Below are positions 33,625-42,627 of a stretch of 64,000 nt of DNA, one piece after another (within the stretch, counting starts at the first letter, position 1; the number at the start of each line of letters is the position of its first letter). The notes under the pieces were generated by a model. It saw only the letters and a list, made by a program, of their open reading frames with translations. It ran no database searches and was not told the origin of the DNA. Made by a program: the position numbers and the translations under genes. Origin of the DNA: Lachnospiraceae bacterium Marseille-Q4251 (GTDB lineage Bacteria; Bacillota; Clostridia; Lachnospirales; Lachnospiraceae); the NCBI GenBank assembly GCA_018223435.1, contig JAGTTO010000001.1, positions 310,001 through 374,000 of the forward strand, read 5' to 3'.

Positions 33625-35496
33625 TCAGTCTTTGTCAATTTTCAGCGCACGCATGGAGTTCAGGATTGCAATAACGGAAACTCCTACATCGGCGAAAACA
33701 GCTTCCCACATGTTTGCCATACCGAGAGCGCCCAGAATCAGGACCAGAGCCTTGACAGCCAGAGCAAAAACGATATTCTGGCGGACGATGCGGAGGGTCT
33801 TTCTGGAAATCTTCACGATGGAGGCAATCTTGGTGATATCGTCATCCATCAGAACTATGTCTGCTGCCTCGATGGCCGCATCGGAACCCATACTTCCCAT
33901 GGCGATACCGATATCGGCACGGCTCAGAACCGGAGCGTCGTTGATACCGTCGCCGACGAAAGCCAGGCGCTCTTTGTCACTCTCTTTATTCAGAAGCTCT
34001 TCCACTTTTGCTACCTTGTCGCCGGGAAGAAGCTCTGCATGAACTTCATCGATACCGATCTCGGAGGCCACCTGCTCTGCGGCCTCTTTCCGGTCACCTG
34101 TGAGCATGACGCAGCGTTTCACACCGATCTTCTTCATGCTGGCGATGGCCTCCCTGGCTCCCTCTTTGATCCGGTCAGAGATCACGATGGAACCGGCGAA
34201 GTTGCCGTTCACAGCCACATAGATCACAGTACCGCGGCTCTTGCAGGTTGTGTAGGAAATGTTCTGCTGTTTCATGAGTTTCTCGTTTCCGAGAAGAACT
34301 CTCTTTCCGTCCACCGCTACGGATACGCCGTGACCGGCTACCTCCTCCGCGTCAGAGACACGGTTCATATCGATTGTCTTTCCATAAGCCTCCCGGATGG
34401 AGTGTGCAATCGGGTGGTTGGAATAGCCCTCGCCCAAAGCTGCTAGCTCAAGAAGCTCTGCCTCGGTGCCTTTTTCCGGATGGATCTCAGTTACACGGAA
34501 CTCACCGCGGGTCAGGGTACCGGTTTTATCAAAAACGATCGTGGTCATCTCAGCCACAGCTTCCAGATAGTTGCTGCCCTTTACCAGAACGCCGACCTTG
34601 GAAGCAGCTCCGATTCCTCCGAAGAAGCCCATCGGAACAGAAATCACAAGAGCACAGGGGCAGGAAATTACCAGGAAAATGCAGGCTCTCTGGATCCACT
34701 CAGCCCAGCCTCCGCCGAGGATCAGGGGTGGAAGGATTGCCAGGATCACAGCGCCGATGGTAACAACCGGCGTATAGTATTTGGCAAATTTGGTGATGAA
34801 GTTCTCAACCTTCGCTTTCTTGGAGCTTGCGTTTTCCACCAGCTCAAGGATCTTGGCAACGGTGGAATCGTCAAACTCTTTGGTGGTGCGGACTTTCAGG
34901 GTACCACTTCCATTGACACAGCCGCTGATGATCTCATCTCCCACAACGGCCTTTCTCGGTACGGACTCTCCGGTGAGGGCTGCGGTATCGATGAGGGACT
35001 CTCCTTCTACAACCACGCCATCCAGGGGGATTCTCTCGCCGGGTTTCACTACAATGATGGTTCCCACTTCCACATCATCCGGATCTACCTGAACCAGCTT
35101 GCCGTCGGACTCAATGTTCGCATATTCCGGACAGATATCCATCATAGCTGCGATGGACTGACGGGATTTTCCCACGGCGTAGCTCTGAAAAAGCTCACCC
35201 ACCTGATAGAACAGCATAACGGCTACGGCCTCGGAGAACTCTCTCACGCCAAAGGCTCCGACGGTGGCTACCATCATCAGAAAGTTCTCATCGAATACCT
35301 GGCCATGGGAGATATTTTTCACTGCCTTCAGGATAATGTCATAGCCAATAATGAGATAAGGAACCAGATAAATAATAAGGAGAACAAAAGTATTTACATT
35401 CTCCAGCTTTCCCATGTGTTCCAGGACAAAGAGAACCGCGAATATCGCAAAGGTTACAAGAATACGCGTCAGCGTTTTTTTCTGTTTGTCGGTCAT
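33625..35496 (-). CDS. P1B-type heavy-metal ATPase (Zn/Cd/Pb class)
   Basis: 623 residues. VISCPCALVISVP contains the CPC transport motif, VFDKTGTLTRGEF the phosphorylated Asp, GHGVSVAVDGKRV the HP region, and MLTGDRKEAAEQVA and GDGINDAPVLSRADIGIAMG complete the ATPase domains. There is no N-terminal metal-binding domain; that role is likely taken by the small HMA protein encoded just upstream. The motif set and the operator suggest Zn/Cd/Pb export (ZntA/CadA-like) rather than copper, whose pumps normally carry CPC with different flanking TM residues. Confidence 0.92.
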   Translation of the reverse strand: MTDKQKKTLTRILVTFAIFAVLFVLEHMGKLENVNTFVLLIIYLVPYLIIGYDIILKAVKNISHGQVFDENFLMMVATVGAFGVREFSEAVAVMLFYQVGELFQSYAVGKSRQSIAAMMDICPEYANIESDGKLVQVDPDDVEVGTIIVVKPGERIPLDGVVVEGESLIDTAALTGESVPRKAVVGDEIISGCVNGSGTLKVRTTKEFDDSTVAKILELVENASSKKAKVENFITKFAKYYTPVVTIGAVILAILPPLILGGGWAEWIQRACIFLVISCPCALVISVPMGFFGGIGAASKVGVLVKGSNYLEAVAEMTTIVFDKTGTLTRGEFRVTEIHPEKGTEAELLELAALGEGYSNHPIAHSIREAYGKTIDMNRVSDAEEVAGHGVSVAVDGKRVLLGNEKLMKQQNISYTTCKSRGTVIYVAVNGNFAGSIVISDRIKEGAREAIASMKKIGVKRCVMLTGDRKEAAEQVASEIGIDEVHAELLPGDKVAKVEELLNKESDKERLAFVGDGINDAPVLSRADIGIAMGSMGSDAAIEAADIVLMDDDITKIASIVKISRKTLRIVRQNIVFALAVKALVLILGALGMANMWEAVFADVGVSVIAILNSMRALKIDKD

Positions 35497-35563
35497 TGTT
35501 TCAACCTTCCTTTCGTGTATGTTTGAAAGAAAGACCCGGGTCAGCTGCCCGGGTCAATACTGA

Positions 35564-35782
35564 TTACAGAAGAATTTTGCAGTCCGGCTCAACCTTGGCG
35601 CAGACAGTAACGACTTCCTTCATGATATCATCGAACTTGCTGTCATCTGCATCGATGGTCATTTTCTGCATCATGAAATTCACGCTTGCATCGTTGACAC
35701 CGTCGATTTTCTTGATTGCCTCTTCCATTTTTGCTGCACAGTTTGCGCAGTCGAGATCCTGTAATTTGAATTTTTTCTTCAT
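35564..35782 (-). CDS. HMA-domain metallochaperone
   Basis: 72 residues, a single heavy-metal-associated domain with the site LDCANCAAKMEEAI (CxxC at about 12-15), followed by GVNDASVNFMMQKMTI. The DCANCA form is common in Zn/Cd chaperones, with Asp beside the first Cys. A strong AAGGAGG precedes the ATG. It is the first gene of a two-gene operon with the P-type ATPase, effectively a detached N-terminal domain of the pump. Confidence 0.92.
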   Translation of the reverse strand: MKKKFKLQDLDCANCAAKMEEAIKKIDGVNDASVNFMMQKMTIDADDSKFDDIMKEVVTVCAKVEPDCKILL

Positions 35783-35855
35783 GAGATATGTCCTCCTTAT
35801 ATTTTACTCCGACACCTGCGAATTGCTCCGCTTATATTTGAAGCCCTGGCGTCTC

Positions 35856-35875
35856 ATATGAACAACTATTCATAT
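35856..35875 (-). promoter_or_regulatory. SmtB/ArsR-like metal-responsive operator
   Basis: The near-palindrome ATATGAATAGTTGTTCATAT (minus strand) overlaps the expected transcription start. It is very close to the SmtB/CzrA core TGAAYARTTRTTCA. No ArsR-family gene is in the window. Confidence 0.65.
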
Positions 35876-35879
35876 ATTC

Positions 35880-35908
35880 ATAATATGCCGCATATAAGGA
35901 TTTGTCAA
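35880..35908 (-). promoter_or_regulatory. promoter of the HMA/P-ATPase operon
   Basis: TTGACA (35903-35908) and TATTAT (35880-35885) on the minus strand, spacer 17. Confidence 0.75.
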
Positions 35909-35989
35909 CAGGAAAATATAGAAATACAAAATGTTTTTAAATTCCCTGTATTATCAGATATTTTCACTCCAAAAATCTATTTTTTTCAC

Positions 35990-36029
35990 AAAAACCCCGG
36001 TACAGCAGTTCAAATCCTGCCACACCGGG
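35990..36029 (-). terminator. terminator after pflA
   Basis: CCCCGGTGTGGCAG and CTGCTGTACCGGGG pair around an 8-base loop, then TTTTTGTG on the minus strand. Confidence 0.8.
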
Positions 36030-36046
36030 GCCTGTTATTTCTTATT

Positions 36047-36784
36047 CTATTTTCTGATCCCGAGGATCCGCTCGGCATTTTCCACCCGCTCTTTTGTGGG
36101 AGGTTTGATTCCTTCCAGAGCGTAGGGAATACCCAGAGTCTCCCATTTGAAAACTCCCAAGGTATGATACGGCAGGACCTCCACTTTCTCCACATTTTTC
36201 AGGGTGTGGATAAAGTCTGCCAGCCGATGAAGATATTCATCTTTATCGCTTCTCTCCGGCACCAGTACATGACGGATCCAGACAGGCTTGCCCATATCGG
36301 AGAGGACTTCCGCCATCCGAAGGATGTTCCGGTTCGTCCTTCCTGTGAGGATCTTATGCTGCTCATCGTCGATCTGCTTGATATCCAGCATCACGAGGTC
36401 CGTGTACTTCATGAGCTCTTTCCACTTTTCAAACCAGCTTCCTTCCTCCGTAAAGGGAGCGCCGCTGGTATCGAGCGTCGTATGAACTCCTTTTTCCTTA
36501 GCCTTTCTGAAAAGCTCCGTGAGAAAATCAATCTGCATCAGCGGTTCTCCGCCGCTGACTGTGATTCCGCCTTTATCCCCCCAGTAATTCCGGTAACGGA
36601 GAGCCTTCTCAAGAAGGTCGTCCGCACTGTAAAGGGTTCCCTTTTTCATTTCCCAGGTATCAGGATTATGGCAGAACTGGCAGCGCATGGGACAGCCGCT
36701 CAGGAAGATCACATAACGGACTCCCGGGCCGTCCACAGAGCCAAAGCTTTCCAGAGAATGAACATACCCCATATGGTTTTCCAT
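36047..36784 (-). CDS. pflA: pyruvate formate-lyase activating enzyme
   Basis: 245 residues from the ATG at 36784; a longer frame reaches into pflB. Radical SAM motif CPMRCQFC (CxxxCxxC), then the PflA-typical GGITVSGGEPLMQIDFL and HTTLDTSGAPF. It uses S-adenosylmethionine to create the glycyl radical on PflB. It sits 10 bases after pflB in the usual pflBA order. Confidence 0.95.
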   Translation of the reverse strand: MENHMGYVHSLESFGSVDGPGVRYVIFLSGCPMRCQFCHNPDTWEMKKGTLYSADDLLEKALRYRNYWGDKGGITVSGGEPLMQIDFLTELFRKAKEKGVHTTLDTSGAPFTEEGSWFEKWKELMKYTDLVMLDIKQIDDEQHKILTGRTNRNILRMAEVLSDMGKPVWIRHVLVPERSDKDEYLHRLADFIHTLKNVEKVEVLPYHTLGVFKWETLGIPYALEGIKPPTKERVENAERILGIRK

Positions 36785-36794
36785 GGATCGCACC

Positions 36795-39047
36795 TTACAT
36801 TCTGTCGTGGCAGGTTCTGGAAATAACATCCATCTGCTGCTCTCTGGTCAGGTCGATGAATTTTACAGCGTAACCAGATACACGGATGGTGAAGTTTGCG
36901 TACTCCGGTTTCTCCGGATGCTCCATAGCGTCGATGAGCTTCTCGGTACCGAATACGTTTACGTTCAGATGATGAGCACCCTGATTGAAGTAGCCGTCCA
37001 GAACGTGAGTCAGGTTGAGAGTACGCTCTTCGTCATCATGGCCCAGTGCGCCCGGGTTGATGGTCTGGGTATTGGAAATACCGTCCAGAGCCAGCTCATA
37101 CGGCAGTTTTGCAACAGAGTTCAGGGAAGCCAGAAGACCGGTCTTCTCTGCTCCGTAGGAGGGGTTAGCTCCCGGAGAAAGGGGCTCGCCTGCTTTTCTT
37201 CCGTCCGGAAGAGAACCGGTAGCTTTTCCGTATACCACGTTGGAGGTGATAGTCAGGATAGAAGTTGTCGGCTCAGAATCACGGTAGGTATGGCAGTATC
37301 TCAGCTTATCCATGAAAGTGGAAAGAAGTTTTACTGCGATATCGTCTGCACGGTCATCATCGTTTCCGTAACGCGGGAAATCGCCAACGGTCTCGAAATC
37401 AACTACCATGCCCTTCTCATCGCGGATGGTCTTTACTTTTGCGTATTTGATTGCGCTTAAGGAGTCAACCACATGAGAGAAGCCTGCGATACCGGTAGCA
37501 AAAGTACGACGTACATCGGTATCGATGAGGGCCATCTCTGCTGCCTCGTAGTAGTACTTGTCATGCATATAATGGATCATGTTCAGGGTACCTACATAGA
37601 GGTGAGCCAGCCAGTCCATCATAGCGTCGTATTTCTCAACGACCTCATCATAATCCAGATACTCGGAAGTGATCGGCTGATATTTCGGTCCTACCTGATC
37701 GCCGGTCTTCTCATCAACACCGCCGTTGATTGCGTAGAGCAGGCATTTTGCCAGGTTTGCACGGGCACCGAAGAACTGCATCTCTTTACCGGTCTGAGTT
37801 GCGGATACGCAGCAGCAGATGGAGTAGTCGTCACCCCATACCGGACGCATTACATCGTCGTTCTCGTACTGGATGGAGCTGGTCTTCACAGAAATATAAG
37901 CAGCAAATTTCTTGAAGTTCTCCGGCAGGTGAGAAGAATAGAGAACGGTCAGGTTCGGCTCCGGAGACGGTCCCATGTTTACGAGAGTATGCAGGAAACG
38001 ATAGTCGCTCTTTGTTACCATGGAACGGCCGTCCATGCCAAGACCTGCTACTTCCAGGGTTGCCCATACCGGGTCGCCGGAGAACAGCTGGTTGTAGGAC
38101 TCGATTCTTGCAAATTTAACCATACGGAATTTCATTACCAGATGGTCAACAAGCTCCTGAGCCTCTTTCTCAGTCAGGGTTCCGTTAGCAAGGTCTCTGC
38201 TGATGTAGATATCCAGGAAAGTGGAGATACGGCCAACGCTCATAGCTGCACCGTTCTGGGTCTTGATGGCTGCCAGGTAGCCGAAGTACAGCCACTGAAC
38301 TGCCTCTTTGGCATTCTTTGCCGGCTTGGAAATATCGAAGCCGTAAGCCGCTGCCATTTCTTTCATTGCCTTCAGGGCTCTTATCTGTTCCGCAATCTCC
38401 TCACGAAGCTGGAAATCACCACGACGCATACCCTGACGGTTGGTGTCATGGAAATCTTTCTGCTTGGACTCGATCAGATAATCAATTCCGTAAAGGGCAA
38501 CTCTTCTGTAATCGCCTACGATTCTTCCGCGTCCGTAGGTATCCGGAAGACCTGTCAGAATCTTGTTGTGACGGGCTTTCATCATTTCCGGTGTGTAAAT
38601 ATCAAATACAGCCTGATTGTGAGTTTTGTGATACTTAGTGAAGATCTCGTGAAGCTTCGGGCTGGGTTTGTAGCCGTACATCTCACAGGATTTCTCCGCC
38701 ATCTTGATTCCACCGTAGGGCATGAACGCACGTTTTAAGGGTTTATCTGTCTGAAGACCAACAACCTGCTCCAGATCTTTCATGCTCTCGTCAATATATG
38801 CCGGGCCATATGCTGTGATACCGCTGACAACTTCTGTCTCCATATCAAGCACTCCGCCTTTGGCCCTCTCCTCCTTCTGCAACTCCTGAAGTTTTCCCCA
38901 CAGACGATTTGTTGCGTCCGTCGGTCCTTCCAGGAAGGACTCATCCCCATCGTACGGGGTGTAGTTGTTCTGGATAAAGTCGCGAACATTCACGCCCTCT
39001 TTCCACAGTCTTCCAGAAAAACCACTCCACTGTTCAAAATTTGTCAT
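36795..39047 (-). CDS. pflB: formate C-acetyltransferase (pyruvate formate-lyase)
   Basis: 750 residues, full length. The active-site Cys pair is in [14 protein letters not shown], with three Cys in a row, and the radical Gly is in [12 protein letters not shown] near the C-terminus. It splits pyruvate with CoA into acetyl-CoA and formate, the central fermentative step in an anaerobe. Ends [13 protein letters not shown] as in the family. Own promoter at 39098-39126. Confidence 0.96.
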   Translation of the reverse strand: MTNFEQWSGFSGRLWKEGVNVRDFIQNNYTPYDGDESFLEGPTDATNRLWGKLQELQKEERAKGGVLDMETEVVSGITAYGPAYIDESMKDLEQVVGLQTDKPLKRAFMPYGGIKMAEKSCEMYGYKPSPKLHEIFTKYHKTHNQAVFDIYTPEMMKARHNKILTGLPDTYGRGRIVGDYRRVALYGIDYLIESKQKDFHDTNRQGMRRGDFQLREEIAEQIRALKAMKEMAAAYGFDISKPAKNAKEAVQWLYFGYLAAIKTQNGAAMSVGRISTFLDIYISRDLANGTLTEKEAQELVDHLVMKFRMVKFARIESYNQLFSGDPVWATLEVAGLGMDGRSMVTKSDYRFLHTLVNMGPSPEPNLTVLYSSHLPENFKKFAAYISVKTSSIQYENDDVMRPVWGDDYSICCCVSATQTGKEMQFFGARANLAKCLLYAINGGVDEKTGDQVGPKYQPITSEYLDYDEVVEKYDAMMDWLAHLYVGTLNMIHYMHDKYYYEAAEMALIDTDVRRTFATGIAGFSHVVDSLSAIKYAKVKTIRDEKGMVVDFETVGDFPRYGNDDDRADDIAVKLLSTFMDKLRYCHTYRDSEPTTSILTITSNVVYGKATGSLPDGRKAGEPLSPGANPSYGAEKTGLLASLNSVAKLPYELALDGISNTQTINPGALGHDDEERTLNLTHVLDGYFNQGAHHLNVNVFGTEKLIDAMEHPEKPEYANFTIRVSGYAVKFIDLTREQQMDVISRTCHDRM

Positions 39048-39097
39048 AACAGTCTTACATCCTTTCTTTTTTGCATTTGTTTGTTGAGTACGGGCTT

Positions 39098-39126
39098 ACT
39101 ATAACAAATACAAAAATTTTCTGCAA
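39098..39126 (-). promoter_or_regulatory. pfl promoter
   Basis: TTGCAG (39121-39126) and TATAGT (39098-39103) on the minus strand, spacer 17, about 50 bases before pflB. Confidence 0.65.
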
Positions 39127-39129
39127 CAA

Positions 39130-39440
39130 ATTATCGAAAAAAAAACATTGTATCCAGAATTATACAGCTTCCAGCCCGTAGTTTCCTTCTTACCGCCCAC
39201 AAAAATAGACCCCAAACGTTTTCTCTCCTGCCAGCAGCAAAACAATGATCTTCGCCGCTGCAAAACAGGGCACGATTCCTCCTGCTGATTAGTGTCTGCT
39301 AACCTTATTCCATAGGAGGCATCCAGTAACAGACGAAATCCCTCGATCTGTTTTACATTTCTTTATCCTCATTCATAACAGTGTTTCATAACGTTGTTTC
39401 AAATATATACATACCTTCGGCATCCATTTGTCAAGTCCGT
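39130..39440. other. non-coding gap between purC and pfl
   Basis: About 310 bases without a convincing ORF, RNA motif or repeat. Upstream regulatory sites for pfl (for example Rex) could lie here, but I see no clear palindrome. Confidence 0.5.
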
Positions 39441-39444
39441 ACTC

Positions 39445-39487
39445 AAAAAAGACCTCCGCATCCTGTTTTTCACAAGATACGGAGGTC
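39445..39487 (-). terminator. purC terminator
   Basis: GACCTCCGTATCTTGT pairs with ACAGGATGCGGAGGTC (39451-39487), then TTTTTTG on the minus strand. Confidence 0.88.
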
Positions 39488-39502
39488 TCTCCTTTTGCTT
39501 TC

Positions 39503-40375
39503 TTATGCGAGCTTCTCGCCGGTGAGCATCTCATAGCCCTGCAGGTATTTCTCAATGGTCTTGTCCACGATCTCCTGCGGCAGGGTCCAGTTGTTGTCCG
39601 GGTTGATTTTCAGCCAGTCGCGGGCGAACTGTTTGTCAAAGGAGGGCTGGCTGTGGCCCGGCTCATAGCCGTCTGCCGGCCAGAAACGGGAGCTGTCCGG
39701 AGTCAGCATCTCATCGCCCAGGGTGATGTTTCCGTTCTCATCCAGGCCAAACTCAAATTTGGTGTCTGCGATGATGATGCCTTTGCTCAGAGCGTACTCG
39801 GCGCATTTTTTATAGAGGGCAATGGTGTAGTCTTTCAGCTTCTCAGCGTACTCTTTTCCTCTGCCCGGATAATATTTTTCCAGATGATCGATGCTCTGCT
39901 CATAGGAAATATTCTCATCATGATCGCCGATCTCCGCTTTCGTGGAGGGGGTGTAGATCGGCTCAGGCAGCTTGTCAGACTCTTTCAGGCCTTCCGGCAG
40001 GCGGATGCCGCAGACGGTTCCGTTCTCCTTGTAGCTGGCCCAGCCGCTTCCTGTGATGTAACCGCGGACGATACACTCCAGCGGAAGCATTTTCAGTTTC
40101 CGGCACATCATGCTGTTGCCGTCGAATTTCTCCTGCTGGAAAAATTCCGGCATATCCTTGACATCGGTGGAAATCATATGATTCGGAAGAATGTCCTTCG
40201 TCATATTAAACCAGAATTTGGACATCTGGGTAAGCACGGTGCCCTTCTTGGTCACCACATTGTTCAGAATCACATCGAAGCAGCTGATGCGGTCGGTTGC
40301 CACCATGATCAGGCTGTCTCCATTGTCGTAAATCTCTCGTACCTTACCTTCTTTGATCGGTTTCATTTCCTGCAT
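39503..40375 (-). CDS. purC: SAICAR synthetase
   Basis: 290 residues from the ATG at 40375 (GAGGTG upstream); the longer frame has no ribosome site. KEGKVREIYDNGDSLIMVATD is the ATP-binding opening, VRGYITGSGWASYKENG and ADTKFEFGLDENG are conserved purC blocks, and DEMLTPDSSRFW binds substrate. It makes SAICAR in purine synthesis. It stands alone here, away from other pur genes, and closely follows a tRNA gene. Confidence 0.95.
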   Translation of the reverse strand: MQEMKPIKEGKVREIYDNGDSLIMVATDRISCFDVILNNVVTKKGTVLTQMSKFWFNMTKDILPNHMISTDVKDMPEFFQQEKFDGNSMMCRKLKMLPLECIVRGYITGSGWASYKENGTVCGIRLPEGLKESDKLPEPIYTPSTKAEIGDHDENISYEQSIDHLEKYYPGRGKEYAEKLKDYTIALYKKCAEYALSKGIIIADTKFEFGLDENGNITLGDEMLTPDSSRFWPADGYEPGHSQPSFDKQFARDWLKINPDNNWTLPQEIVDKTIEKYLQGYEMLTGEKLA

Positions 40376-40481
40376 GCTTTTACACCTCATCTGTATGATA
40401 TTGTGATTGTATTTTTCAACGGCTTTACCGTACCACCAGATCGGTAGTGTTGTCAAGAAGTTTCTCAATGTGGAGATAAAA

Positions 40482-40513
40482 GAAAAACCTGTAAGGAACT
40501 TGTCCTCACAGGT
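40482..40513 (-). terminator. terminator after tRNA-Met
   Basis: ACCTGTGAGGAC and TCCTTACAGGT form the stem, then TTTTTC on the minus strand. Confidence 0.8.
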
Positions 40514-40524
40514 CTTCGATGCAG

Positions 40525-40598
40525 TAGCGGAAGGGAGATTTGAACTCTCGACACCACGGGTATGAACCGTGTGCTCTAGCCAACTGAGCTATTCCGCC
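40525..40598 (-). tRNA. tRNA-Met (CAU)
   Basis: 74 bases fold into a standard cloverleaf: acceptor GGCGGAA/TTCCGCT, D-arm AGCTCAGTTGGCTAGAGC, anticodon arm with loop TTCATAC (anticodon CAT) and T-arm GAGAGTTCAAATCTC. The discriminator is A and CCA is not encoded. The 1-72 pair is G-U and the anticodon stem lacks the three G-C pairs of the initiator, so elongator Met is likely; a tRNA-Ile2 (lysidine) is the alternative. Confidence 0.93.
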
Positions 40599-40610
40599 TC
40601 AACACTGAAG

Positions 40611-40639
40611 ATTATATCTGATGCTGCGGAATTTGTCAA
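40611..40639 (-). promoter_or_regulatory. tRNA-Met promoter
   Basis: TTGACA (40634-40639) and TATAAT (40611-40616) on the minus strand, spacer 17: a perfect consensus, as expected for a stable RNA. Confidence 0.88.
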
Positions 40640-40688
40640 GAAGTTTTTTCAAAATTTTTTTATTTGGAATTTTTCAAATATTTTCTAC

Positions 40689-40803
40689 ACTTGGCTCGTT
40701 ACTCGCGAATGTCACATACCCCGTTGCAGACAACGGGGCATGTGACTCTCGCGGTAGTCGCCAAATATCCATGCAAGCATGGCTACTTGGCTCGTTACTC
40801 GCG
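40689..40803. repeat. 115-bp element: 19-bp direct repeats around two hairpins
   Basis: ACTTGGCTCGTTACTCGCG occurs at 40689-40707 and 40785-40803. Between the copies are a 16-bp-arm hairpin (GTCACATACCCCGTTG / CAACGGGGCATGTGAC, 40711-40746) and a perfect CCATGCAAGCATGG palindrome (40769-40782). The second repeat contains the stop codon of the glycosidase gene. It looks like an interspersed palindromic repeat. Confidence 0.75.
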
Positions 40804-42180
40804 GAAATACAGGAAATCTGCTACCGGGCGCTCGCTTCCGTCGGAGGGGTTGTTCAGCACTCTTCCGCGGTAGGCCAGGGTGGCAGAACCGCCGCCATCC
40901 ATCTGGTAGGCGTAGACACAGCCGTAGCGCTGGAAAATATTACAGAGTTGATAATGGTCAAGACCTCTGGAGCCTGTGGAGACTTTGCCGGGTCCGTCGG
41001 CCACCAGAAGGACGTACTCTCCCCGGCGGATCATGCCAACGGCGCTTCTGGGATAGGGGTTGTTCTGATACTCCTCAAAAGGAGAGATAATATCCTGATT
41101 TCTGCCGTTCATGATGAAGGCCGGGCCAAAATCAAAGGTATCATAGACACCATCCGCCACGAGCTGTTCCGCGGAAAGTCCCTGCTTCGGGGTGTACATC
41201 GTGCCGTCCCGCTTGATGGCCATGAGGGAATAACTGGTTCCCAGGGCATGATTGTAGATCCGGCCCTTCCGGATCAGCACGGCGTTGAAGGCCGGACGGC
41301 CGCTGGCGTCATACCGGCTTCCGTTGATGCCGATAATGCCGTTGTTCCGGGTAAGAGCCGCAGAAGTGGTTTCCAGCGCTCCGCCGTAGGTTCCGTAAGC
41401 CATGGAGCTTCTAAGCTGGTCCGTATTTTTCACCTTGATATGGGCTGTCCAGTAGTTCGTACCATACTCCCAGCTCTTTTTGAGATCAACGAAGATCGTA
41501 GAGCTCTTATAGACGATCCGGGTAGCCGTGGAAGGATCTTTCGTATTGTAGCCCTCTCTCATATCCACGACACCGTTTTCTCCGGCCCGGTAATAAAGGC
41601 CGTTTCGTTTCACCCAGGTACTTTTCTGAAGGATACCATTCTTGTTAAACTGGTAATTCTTCTTATTGATCGTCGTAAACTGAGTGATACGGATGCCGTT
41701 CTTGTCCAGGTAATAGCGCTGATTCCTGTAGGTGATCCAGCCCGTCCGCTTCCGGCCCGCGGCGGTATAGTAATACCATTTTCCCTTAATTTTCCGCCAG
41801 CCGCCCTTAAAGCCCTTAATCCAGCGGCCGTCCTCGCCGACAAACTTCTTACCGATCCATTGATTGGTGACAAGCGCGCCGTCCTTTCCCACATAACAGT
41901 TCTGCCCGATCCAACTGCTTGTAACCATCCGGCCTCTGCTCTGAAAATAATAGTATTTTCCCTTGTAGAGGAGCCACCGGTTTTTCAGAAGGGTACCATC
42001 TTCTTTCTTGAAATAATAGGTATGGGAACCGATCTTCTTCAATCCCTTCACCCTGGTTCCCTTCACATAATAAACGGAGCCTCCGGACTCGCTTCTCCAT
42101 CCGTTCTTTTCCGCCGCCATGGAATGGTCGGAAAAGAGGAGGCAGAAAGCCAAAGCTGCCAGCACCAGTTGTTTCTTCAT
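40795..42180 (-). CDS. secreted cell-wall-associated phosphodiester glycosidase (DUF2233/NAGPA-like)
   Basis: 461 residues from the ATG at 42180; the much longer frame above it overlaps the upstream gene and is not used. Signal peptide MKKQLVLAALAFCLLFSDHS. Residues about 25-215 are cell-wall/choline-binding-type repeats rich in W, Y and G (WLLYKGKYYYFQSRGRM, GWRKIKGKWYYYTAAGRKR). The C-terminal 230 residues are the NAGPA fold (GIIGINGSRYDASGRPAFNAV, YAYQMDGGGSATLAYRG, NNPSDGSERPVADFL). It probably removes a phosphodiester-linked sugar from a wall polymer or glycan. The last codons lie in a repeat element. Confidence 0.88.
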   Translation of the reverse strand: MKKQLVLAALAFCLLFSDHSMAAEKNGWRSESGGSVYYVKGTRVKGLKKIGSHTYYFKKEDGTLLKNRWLLYKGKYYYFQSRGRMVTSSWIGQNCYVGKDGALVTNQWIGKKFVGEDGRWIKGFKGGWRKIKGKWYYYTAAGRKRTGWITYRNQRYYLDKNGIRITQFTTINKKNYQFNKNGILQKSTWVKRNGLYYRAGENGVVDMREGYNTKDPSTATRIVYKSSTIFVDLKKSWEYGTNYWTAHIKVKNTDQLRSSMAYGTYGGALETTSAALTRNNGIIGINGSRYDASGRPAFNAVLIRKGRIYNHALGTSYSLMAIKRDGTMYTPKQGLSAEQLVADGVYDTFDFGPAFIMNGRNQDIISPFEEYQNNPYPRSAVGMIRRGEYVLLVADGPGKVSTGSRGLDHYQLCNIFQRYGCVYAYQMDGGGSATLAYRGRVLNNPSDGSERPVADFLYFRE

Positions 42181-42191
42181 TCTCTTTTTCC

Positions 42192-42521
42192 TCACTTTTT
42201 CATATCTTCTGTCGTTTCCTGAAGGAGCACTCCCGAACTTATGGTTTCCTGGAGCTCTTCCGGGGAAAGGCCGAAAACAGACCGGTTCTCCCTTCGTAAA
42301 AAAAGAAGTCCCAGAAAAATCAGAAGACAGAGGACGGTGCGAAAATAAAAGCTCCCGCTCCCCGGCATCGTGGCCGGCTCCCGTTCCTCCGCCTCCTCTC
42401 TTTCTGCCACCCGGCCCAGCTCGTACCGGCTCTCCAGGCTTTCTCTGTTTTCTCTTGCCGTTTCCCGCATGGAAGAAAGCAGCTCCTCCAGCTTTTTTTC
42501 CTGATCGCTCTCCTGCTGCAT
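42192..42521 (-). CDS. small single-pass membrane protein, unknown
   Basis: 109 residues. The first half is charged and likely a coiled coil (ESDQEKKLEELLSSMRETAR), then one membrane helix (about 60-77, FRTVLCLLIFLGLLFL), and an acidic C-terminus. GAGAGGAG precedes the ATG. It lies 11 bases before the secreted glycosidase gene and is probably cotranscribed. No family recognised. Confidence 0.7.
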   Translation of the reverse strand: MQQESDQEKKLEELLSSMRETARENRESLESRYELGRVAEREEAEEREPATMPGSGSFYFRTVLCLLIFLGLLFLRRENRSVFGLSPEELQETISSGVLLQETTEDMKK

Positions 42522-42580
42522 GCAAAAATCTCCTCTCAGACGGACTTGCTTATGCTTATGCAGCCGAAAATCGCCTTATG

Positions 42581-42612
42581 CAAAACAGCCGCCGAAAACT
42601 TTCCGGCGGCTG
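42581..42612 (-). terminator. his operon terminator
   Basis: CAGCCGCCG and CGGCGGCTG (42586-42612) form a perfect stem, followed by TTTTG on the minus strand. Confidence 0.8.
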
Positions 42613-42627
42613 CCAACTATGTACCTT

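Noticed and set aside
40621..42222. 533-codon plus-strand ORF opposite the glycosidase
   Set aside because: Antisense shadow; the opposite strand carries the signal peptide, repeats and NAGPA motifs.
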